A DNA stretch of 26,948 nt from MESE01 sp036675035. Its GTDB lineage: Bacteria > Pseudomonadota > Gammaproteobacteria > Burkholderiales > Burkholderiaceae_D. A model generated the notes under the pieces. That model was not told the origin of the DNA. It saw only the letters and a program-made list of their open reading frames with translations, and did no database searches. Made by a program: the position numbers and the translations under genes. Each line of letters starts with the position of its first letter. Within the stretch, counting starts at the first letter, position 1. The DNA lies in the NCBI GenBank assembly GCA_036675035.1, contig JAKFFO010000074.1, forward strand, positions 1 to 26,948. The letters run 5' to 3'. This document shows, one piece after another, positions 21,586 to 26,948 of the stretch.

Positions 21586-22182
21586 ATGAATACGAACAAA
21601 ACAAATGGGCGCGACATTTCAGGGTCGGTTGTTTTTCTTGTCGCGCTAGCGATGGCGGGTGCATGCTCCGTGGTGAGTGCGGCCGGCGCATCGGCCGATT
21701 CCGCCAACGTGACAACTGCAGCAATAGCCTCGACCAAAAAGATCGAACCTGCTATCAATACCGAATCGGTCATCAGCAGCATCAGCGCGCTCGATCGCAC
21801 CAGACCTTTTCCAGTCGGTGAAAAAGTCGCCTACTTCGTCAATCTCAAGGATGGCGACAAGTTGAAGTCGCCATTCAGGGTCGCGTTTTCGGTTAGCGGC
21901 ATGGGTGTTTCGCCGGCCAGCGCAGGCAAAATCGAGGGAACGGGGCATCATCACATTCTGATCAATATGCCGCTTCCAGCTGATATAAAAAAGCCGATCC
22001 CATTCGATAAGCCGGGCGAATTCCTGAACCAGCGTTACAAACATTTCGGCAAGGGCGAAACCGAGGCTTTACTCGACCTGCCGCCCGGCAAACATAAGTT
22101 GCGCCTGCTGTTTGCCGATCACGGTCATGTTCCCTACTACATCGGAAGCAAGGAAATAACGGTCGAAGTTTTACCGAAGTAA
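21586..22182 (+). CDS. Exported DUF4399 protein
   Basis: 198 residues. The N terminus has a hydrophobic export segment (about 14-32, VVFLVALAMAGACSVVSA). A low-complexity spacer leads to the DUF4399 domain (about 78-197): YFVNLKDGDKLKSPFRVAFS, VSGMGVSPAS, GTGHHHILI, FGKGETEALLDLPPGKHKLRLLFADHGHVPY. The conserved histidines (HHH, DHGH) suggest metal binding, but no role has been shown in the family that I know of. An isolated gene. The cysteine in the signal region does not form a standard lipobox. Confidence 0.88.
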   Translation: MNTNKTNGRDISGSVVFLVALAMAGACSVVSAAGASADSANVTTAAIASTKKIEPAINTESVISSISALDRTRPFPVGEKVAYFVNLKDGDKLKSPFRVAFSVSGMGVSPASAGKIEGTGHHHILINMPLPADIKKPIPFDKPGEFLNQRYKHFGKGETEALLDLPPGKHKLRLLFADHGHVPYYIGSKEITVEVLPK

Positions 22183-22407
22183 TTGCGGGATGCTTGTCTT
22201 GAAACCGCCGAAACCGCCGGTGATCAAGATGGGGACCGCGCATATCAGCGGAACTCTTGCTTTACGATCCCGATCAGATTTGATTGCCAGTAATGCGCCG
22301 TGGGTGCTGATTACACCGGACTCCGGAAACACGCTGCGGCGCGATGCTGTAACACGGGTGCGTTAGGACCGGATCGGTGTGGGAAATTGATATTGGGTTC
22401 AAATGCC

Positions 22408-22412
22408 GGAGG
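22408..22412 (+). promoter_or_regulatory. Ribosome binding site that fixes the GST start
   Basis: GGAGG 8 nt before ATG 22421; the alternative ATG at 22403 has no such site and contains this sequence within its frame. Confidence 0.8.
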
Positions 22413-22420
22413 ACATATCC

Positions 22421-23149
22421 ATGCGCTACGAACTTTATTACTGGCCCGGCATACAGGGCCGCGGCGAATTCGTGCGGCTTGCATTGGAGGAAGGCGCCGC
22501 CGATTATGTTGACGTCGCGCGCCGCTCCGAGCGCAGCGGCATGGGTATGGCCGCCATGCTGGAATTGCTGGAAAGCGCCGACCTTGCAACTCCGCCATTT
22601 GCGCCGCCGTTTCTGAAAGCCGGCGAACAGATCATTGCGCAAACATCGAACATCCTGCTGTTTCTCGGGCCGCGATTGGGGCTGGTGCCGGAACACGATG
22701 CCGGGCGCCTGTGGGTGCACCAGCTGCAGTTGACGATTGCCGACCTGGTGGCCGAGGCGCACGATACGCACCATCCGATTGCGAGCGGCTTTTACTACAA
22801 AGACCAGAAGCCGGAAGCATTGAGAAGGTCGGCGGATTTTACGGCGGCACGGATACCGAAATTTCTCGATTATTTCGAAGCGGTGCTTGAGCGCAATCCC
22901 TGCGGCAATGCATGGCTCGCGGGCGATGCGCTGACCTATGCGGACCTGTCGATGTTCCAGGTAATTGCCGGCTTGCGCTACGCGTTCCCACGTGCGATGA
23001 AACGGCTGGAACCCGGCTATCCGATGCTGGCCGCACTTCATGATCGCGTTGCAGCGCGTCCGCGGATCAAACGCTATCTGAAATCGAAGCGGCGCCTGCC
23101 GTTCAATAATGACGGTGTGTTCCGGCGGTACAAGGAGCTGGACACATAA
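22421..23149 (+). CDS. Glutathione S-transferase family protein
   Basis: 242 residues. The N-terminal thioredoxin-like domain begins YELYYWPGIQGRGEFVRLALEE, where the tyrosines near residue 3-6 are placed like the catalytic Tyr of sigma/alpha-type enzymes; the glutathione-anchoring segment is AQTSNILLFL. The C-terminal all-helical domain contains NAWLAGDALTYADLSMFQ, the usual N-capping box. Conjugates glutathione to electrophiles or reduces peroxides; substrate unknown. It converges on the chromate transporter genes with a 1-nt gap. Confidence 0.9.
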   Translation: MRYELYYWPGIQGRGEFVRLALEEGAADYVDVARRSERSGMGMAAMLELLESADLATPPFAPPFLKAGEQIIAQTSNILLFLGPRLGLVPEHDAGRLWVHQLQLTIADLVAEAHDTHHPIASGFYYKDQKPEALRRSADFTAARIPKFLDYFEAVLERNPCGNAWLAGDALTYADLSMFQVIAGLRYAFPRAMKRLEPGYPMLAALHDRVAARPRIKRYLKSKRRLPFNNDGVFRRYKELDT

Positions 23150-23150
23150 A

Positions 23151-23735
23151 TTACACCAGCCCGAACCATCCGAGCAATGCACCGGCGCCGAGCAGCCACA
23201 GCAAATGGATCCTGGTTTTCCAGACGAATACGGCGGCCACCACGGTGGTGAGCCACAGCGGCCAGTCGGTCGCCGGATGATTGTTGGTGCTGGCCATGAT
23301 CCAGCCGGTCGCGATCAGCAGCGCAATCACGATCGGCCCCATGCCTTGCTTGAACGCGCGAACCGCACGCAACTCGCGATTCCGGTGCGCCCAGCGGGTG
23401 GCAAGGAAAGTCAGCATCGTGCTGGGCAATAGAATGCCGAGCATTGCGATCAGGACGCCGAGCAGAGCGAACGCAAGGCTGCCGGCGTTAACGCCGACAT
23501 GCCACCCCATCAGCGCAATGAACAGCACATTCGGACCCGGCGCCGCCTGCGCAATCGCAATCGATGCATTGAACTGTGCGTCGGTCAGCCAGTGCTGCTG
23601 GTCCACCAGGTAACGGTGCATCTCCGGCGCGGTGCTGATCGCGCCGCCGATCGCGAGCAGCGACAGCGACAGGAAATGCGCAAACAGGCTGAGCCAGTCG
23701 GCCCACGTCATTTGGAGCAGCAGCGCGTCGGTCAT
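23151..23735 (-). CDS. chrA2: Chromate transporter CHR domain protein (second half)
   Basis: 194 residues, one CHR domain with about six hydrophobic segments. Signatures are FLSLSLLAIGGAIS, the LTDAQFNASIAIAQAAPGPN block and ALLGVLIAMLGILLPS. Members export chromate or act in sulfate/chromate antiport, usually as a pair of short proteins that together equal one long ChrA. The ATG overlaps the stop of the upstream half (ATGA). The final bases converge on the GST gene. Chromate as the actual substrate is inferred from family only. Confidence 0.88.
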   Translation of the reverse strand: MTDALLLQMTWADWLSLFAHFLSLSLLAIGGAISTAPEMHRYLVDQQHWLTDAQFNASIAIAQAAPGPNVLFIALMGWHVGVNAGSLAFALLGVLIAMLGILLPSTMLTFLATRWAHRNRELRAVRAFKQGMGPIVIALLIATGWIMASTNNHPATDWPLWLTTVVAAVFVWKTRIHLLWLLGAGALLGWFGLV

Positions 23736-24307
23736 GGCTTGAGCTTGCGGTAGGTAAGCAGGCACGACACCAGGCCGAGGCCGAACAGTGCATAGAGCAG
23801 CGGCCAGCGCAGCAATGCGATGAAAACGAAACACACGCCGCCAAGTGCAATGCAGGCCCGGATGCCGAGCGGATGCTTTTTCAATGTGCCCAACAGCTTG
23901 AGTCCGGTCGCTACAATCAGGCCGGCTGCGACCGCGCTCATGCCGTGCAATGCGCCGGCCACGCCGGGATGGTCTGCATGCTGCGCATAGGCCAGTGCCA
24001 GCAGCAACACCAGCATCAGCGGTAACGTCAGCATGCCGGCAACCGCCGTCAATGCACCGCGCAACCCGAAGTAGCGACCGCCGATCATCATCGACAGATT
24101 CACCACGTTGGGCCCGGGCATGACTTGTGCGACCGCCCAGTCCTCGACAAATTCTTCCTGGGTCATCCAGCGTTTTCGTTCCACCATTTCTCGCTGGACG
24201 ATCGCCACCACGCCGCCGAATCCTTGCAGCGCCAGGACGGTGAAGGAGAGGAACAGGTCAGTCAGCGACCGGGGTTGCGGATGCGGTTCAGGAGGCGGGA
24301 GATTCAT
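23732..24307 (-). CDS. chrA1: Chromate transporter CHR domain protein (first half)
   Basis: 191 residues, one CHR domain. It has FLSFTVLALQGFGGVVAIVQRE, then EEFVEDWAVAQVMPGPNVVNLS, the most conserved stretch of the family. A proline-rich cytoplasmic start (PPPEPHPQPRS) precedes the first helix. The ATG at 24307 has no ribosome binding site and lies 6 nt after TATAAT on the minus strand, so it may be leaderless. Translationally coupled to the second half by ATGA overlap. No chrB regulator is present. Confidence 0.9.
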   Translation of the reverse strand: MNLPPPEPHPQPRSLTDLFLSFTVLALQGFGGVVAIVQREMVERKRWMTQEEFVEDWAVAQVMPGPNVVNLSMMIGGRYFGLRGALTAVAGMLTLPLMLVLLLALAYAQHADHPGVAGALHGMSAVAAGLIVATGLKLLGTLKKHPLGIRACIALGGVCFVFIALLRWPLLYALFGLGLVSCLLTYRKLKP

Positions 24308-24311
24308 GCCG

Positions 24312-24317
24312 CTATTA
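24312..24317 (-). promoter_or_regulatory. -10 box of the chromate transporter operon
   Basis: TATAAT on the minus strand, 6 nt before the ATG; no good -35 is seen at normal spacing. Confidence 0.4.
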
Positions 24318-24460
24318 TAAAAGCGCTTGACCAAATACAGGTGCGCTGCGAGGGAGTTCGCGAGAATTGCGGACCGCTATTATGATGGCGGCTGGAACGG
24401 ACAAACGATCGGCGCCTCGTCCGCCTGAATTTTGCGCAAATACAGGTCATCATATTCGAC

Positions 24461-25069
24461 ATGACAGCAATGATCCCGAAAATCGTAGGTTTGACCGGCG
24501 GCATCGGCAGTGGAAAATCCACGGCCCGGAAAATACTGCAAAGCATGCACGTGCCCTGCCTGGACGCCGATATGGTGGCGCGCGAAATTCATCAGCAACC
24601 CGGCCACCCTGCTCTGGCCGAGATTGCGCTTGCCTTCCCCGGTGCAATAACGGAAGACGGTCGCCTGAGCCGCGGAAGCCTGCGCAATGTATTTGCCGAT
24701 CCTGTTGCCAACGATCGTTTGAAGTCAATTCTTGGCCCGTACGTTGTCAGACAGATGAGCCAATGGGCGGCGAAACAGCGGGCACCGTACCTGGTTTGGG
24801 AATCCGCACTTATTATCGAAGCGAAAATTCCGGTTGATCGTGTGCTGGTGATCGATGCAACACATGAACTTCAACTTGAGCGCGTTCGCGCACGAGATCC
24901 ATCCTGGGGCGTAGAGCAGATTGGCAAAATATTCGCGCTGCAGCTGGACCGCGCAGAACGAGTACAGTACGCACATGACATGATTGACAACAGCGGATCG
25001 CTCGAAGAATTGAAAGCAAAGGTGGAAGCGCTGCACCGGAGATATCTAGATCTATGGGGAGCCAGATGA
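24461..25069 (+). CDS. coaE: Dephospho-CoA kinase (CoaE family)
   Basis: Phosphorylates the 3'-hydroxyl of dephospho-CoA, the last step of CoA synthesis; cytoplasmic. The protein has 202 residues. The P-loop is GGIGSGKST at 13-21, followed by CLDADMVAREIHQQPG (substrate aspartate), DGRLSRGSLRNVFADP, and RVLVIDATHELQLERVRARD with the lid arginines, then IDNSGSLEEL near the end. These fit CoaE, although the usual PLLFE motif reads WESALIIE here, so the protein is divergent. No clear ribosome binding site; TATTAT at 24378-24383 may be a -10 box. ATGA overlap with the downstream coaD-HD gene. In most betaproteobacteria coaE lies beside pilD, so this may be a second copy. Confidence 0.85.
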   Translation: MTAMIPKIVGLTGGIGSGKSTARKILQSMHVPCLDADMVAREIHQQPGHPALAEIALAFPGAITEDGRLSRGSLRNVFADPVANDRLKSILGPYVVRQMSQWAAKQRAPYLVWESALIIEAKIPVDRVLVIDATHELQLERVRARDPSWGVEQIGKIFALQLDRAERVQYAHDMIDNSGSLEELKAKVEALHRRYLDLWGAR

Positions 25070-26217
25070 AAAAAATCGCGTTTTCAGGCACGCTGGACCC
25101 GATCACGAACGGCCATATGTGGGTGATAGAAGAGGCCCGTGCGCTGGCCGATGACGTCACGGTTTTCCTGTCCGAGAATCCGTTCAAGAAACCGCAGTTC
25201 CCGGCAGAACAGCGCAAGCGGATCATTGAACTGAGCGCTGCCGAAAGAGGATGGAGCAATGTGCATGTCGTCATTGTCAAGGGCGACTATACCGCCCGTG
25301 CGGCAAAAAAACATGGCATTGATTACCTGATCCGTGGAATTCGCAACACCGCCGATTTCGATTATGAAAATTTGATACAGCAAACCAATGTGGATGTGTT
25401 GCACGGCGCGAAAACCATTTTCGTGATGCCACCGCGCGATCTCGGCTCGGTCAGCTCCAGTTTTGTACGAGCGCTGCAAGGGCCGGTCGGATGGCATTGG
25501 AGCATGAAGCAGTTTGTGCCTGGCCCCGCCTATGCCGCATGGATATCCGATTGGCTGCGCAAGGAATGGGAAGGGCTATGGCAATATCAGACGGCGGAAC
25601 CGCAGGCGATTGCCAATGCCGATCGATGGTTTGAAATCCTGACGGGACCGTCTTCCTACGGCGCAGACAAACGCCGGTATCACAATCTCGATCACCTGGT
25701 GCACGGCTTGAGTGAAATCCATGTGTGGGCCGCCAATGTCGGTGCCGACCGGCAGGACGCCGATATGGTGAGAAAATCGTTCTGGTTCCATGACGCCATC
25801 TACCAGCACGGCGGCAGCAGTCTTTCAGACGAGGAAGAGAGCGCCCGACTGTGGCTGGGCAGCGGATTGGATCATGTGGCCGTTGACGACGTGGCGACCT
25901 TGATCCGCGCGACCGATCATTTTCAGGAATCCGCGATTACGCATCGATTGAAGCACGTGCTGCTTGGTGCGGATCTGGCGATTCTCGGACAGGAAGACGC
26001 TGTGTACGAAGGTTACCGGCATGCGATCCGCGCCGAGTATGCGCATGTGCCGGATGCGGAATATTGCGAACATCGAACCAGGGCGCTGGCACATCTGAAC
26101 AGAAAGGCGCAAGCCGGCGAGCTGTACCAGGATGATTTCTTTGCCGGACAATACAACGAGCGGGCGATGGTGAACATGCAGCGGGAAATGGCAGCGCTGG
26201 CGGACGGCTTGACCTGA
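25066..26217 (+). CDS. coaD-HD: Fusion of CoaD-type pantetheine-phosphate adenylyltransferase with an HD-superfamily phosphohydrolase
   Basis: 383 residues. The N-terminal domain (about 1-165) is CoaD-like: GTLDPITNGH at 8-17 carries the T/HxGH nucleotidyltransferase motif, NPFKKP has the substrate lysine, LIRGIRNTADFDYEN is the arginine-rich block at 88-102, and GSVSSSFVRAL holds the serine motif. It would join 4'-phosphopantetheine to ATP. The C-terminal part (about 185-375) matches a predicted metal-dependent HD phosphohydrolase family (COG4339 pattern): YHNLDHL 205-211, FHDAIY 241-246, DEEESA 255-260, ATDH 282-285, GADLAILG 301-308 and IRAEYAHVPD 321-330. ATG 25066 follows GGGGAG and overlaps the coaE stop (ATGA); an ATG 12 nt upstream is less likely. 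Canonical CoaD has about 160 residues and no HD domain. Confidence 0.85.
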   Translation: MKKIAFSGTLDPITNGHMWVIEEARALADDVTVFLSENPFKKPQFPAEQRKRIIELSAAERGWSNVHVVIVKGDYTARAAKKHGIDYLIRGIRNTADFDYENLIQQTNVDVLHGAKTIFVMPPRDLGSVSSSFVRALQGPVGWHWSMKQFVPGPAYAAWISDWLRKEWEGLWQYQTAEPQAIANADRWFEILTGPSSYGADKRRYHNLDHLVHGLSEIHVWAANVGADRQDADMVRKSFWFHDAIYQHGGSSLSDEEESARLWLGSGLDHVAVDDVATLIRATDHFQESAITHRLKHVLLGADLAILGQEDAVYEGYRHAIRAEYAHVPDAEYCEHRTRALAHLNRKAQAGELYQDDFFAGQYNERAMVNMQREMAALADGLT

Positions 26218-26325
26218 TCGAACGGTACATCGCATAGCCCGGATGTGCAACGATGCGCAACACGGTCCGTGCGCTTTCCGCTCGGGCCGCAGGCGAACGC
26301 CCGGAAAAATTAGTGCATGAACCCG
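26218..26325. other. Convergent intergenic spacer
   Basis: 108 nt; contains a weak 5-bp GC stem (CGGGC / GCCCG) followed by an A/T-rich end, not strong enough for a terminator call. Confidence 0.4.
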
Positions 26326-26805
26326 TCAATCGTGCGGATGCTTGTGAATCGGATCGACCCAGTGCACTTCTTCCGGTTTTTCAACCGCTGCGATATCGAG
26401 GTTGATTACCACCGCTTCATTATCGCTGCGCACCAGTACGCATTGCAGCGGTTCCTGGTCGCTGCCATTGATTTCCTGATGCGGCACATACGGCGGCACG
26501 TAGATGAAATCACCCGGACCGGCTTCGGCCGTATATTCCAGATTGCCGCCCCAGCGCATCCGCGCCTTGCCGCTTACCACGTAAATCACGCTTTCCAGCG
26601 CGCCGTGATGATGGGCGCCGGTCTTGGCCTTGGGATGAATGGTCACGGTGCCGGCCCACAGTTTTTGCGCACCGACGCGCGCGAAATTGATCGCGGCGGC
26701 GCGATTCATGCCGGGTGTTTGGGCGGTATTGGTGTCGAGATTGTCGCCGCGGACGACGCGAACGCCGTTGTCGCGCCAGTCGGTATGGGTTGTCGTGTCG
26801 CTCAT
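26326..26805 (-). CDS. Single-domain cupin protein
   Basis: 159 residues forming one beta-barrel cupin. Motif 1 is GAHHHGALESVIYVVSG with ligands His65, His67 and Glu71, and motif 2 is PGDFIYVPPYVPHQEIN with His109, a complete 3-His/1-Glu metal site. The C terminus is HPIHKHPHD-like and histidine-rich (DPIHKHPHD). GGAGG lies 6 nt before ATG 26805 and decides the start; a longer frame lacks support. Such small cupins may be dioxygenases, isomerases or binding proteins, so the reaction is not assigned. It converges on the coaD-HD gene. Confidence 0.87.
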   Translation of the reverse strand: MSDTTTHTDWRDNGVRVVRGDNLDTNTAQTPGMNRAAAINFARVGAQKLWAGTVTIHPKAKTGAHHHGALESVIYVVSGKARMRWGGNLEYTAEAGPGDFIYVPPYVPHQEINGSDQEPLQCVLVRSDNEAVVINLDIAAVEKPEEVHWVDPIHKHPHD

Positions 26806-26948
26806 CGGTGCCTCCGTTTGATTTGCTAGTGTGTCGTCCCGCAAATAACTTTACAAAGTCGTTCGACTTTCTGCAGGATTGAATCGGCTGTCGCAGTCCA
26901 GATGAACGGACGGGAATGCGCATTATATTGTTCAACAAACTGGTTAAT
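26806..26948. other. Right window edge, no complete gene
   Basis: 143 nt upstream of the cupin gene; probably its promoter region. I see no other coding start. Confidence 0.4.

Overview
The window (26,948 bases, GC-rich, about 90% coding) looks like a chromosomal segment of a betaproteobacterium, most likely an Oxalobacteraceae relative (Herminiimonas / Noviherbaspirillum type). That placement is inference from the gene families (extracellular poly(3-hydroxybutyrate) depolymerase with fibronectin domains, malate synthase G, split chromate transporter, LrgA/LrgB pair), from codon style and from the GC-rich intergenic palindromes; no rRNA, tRNA or marker gene is present to settle it. No CRISPR array, insertion sequence or prophage was seen.

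Layout. 1-1816 (minus): type I restriction-modification methylase hsdM, cut by the window edge. 2070-2963 (plus): a secreted minimal ATP-dependent DNA ligase of the LigE type. 3062-3225: a REP-like inverted pair. 3319-5082 (minus): PHB depolymerase with its own terminator. 5542-9255 (plus): a possible C2 carbon cluster of type II haloacid dehalogenase, TauE/SafE permease and malate synthase G. 9271-9512: inverted GC-rich palindromes enclosing a structured repeat. 9519-11285 (minus): an rtcB RNA-ligase unit with a leader peptide plus intrinsic terminator upstream, and a small basic protein plus a decayed gene downstream. 11377-13223: HNH endonuclease, a second copy of the structured repeat, an ArsC-family protein and a YXWGXW-type secreted protein. 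13453-18171 (minus): a block of accessory genes (HTH/coiled-coil protein, SAM methyltransferase, four poorly characterised proteins, one resembling AbiTii). 18532-20090: ECF sigma factor and its membrane anti-sigma partner. 20398-21452: LrgA/LrgB. 21586-23149: DUF4399 protein and a glutathione S-transferase. 23151-24307 (minus): two-gene chromate transporter. 24461-26217: a dephospho-CoA kinase gene translationally coupled to a CoaD-HD phosphohydrolase fusion. 26326-26805 (minus): a cupin.

The most noteworthy items are: (1) the coaE / coaD-HD two-gene unit, which puts the last two steps of CoA synthesis next to a predicted phosphohydrolase in one polypeptide; (2) two about 82-nt intergenic copies of a multi-hairpin element whose helices differ by compensatory changes while loops and linkers are conserved; (3) an attenuator-like leader in front of rtcB; and (4) a decayed gene behind rtcB. 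Gene functions are assigned by motif recognition from the sequence alone; no database search was run.
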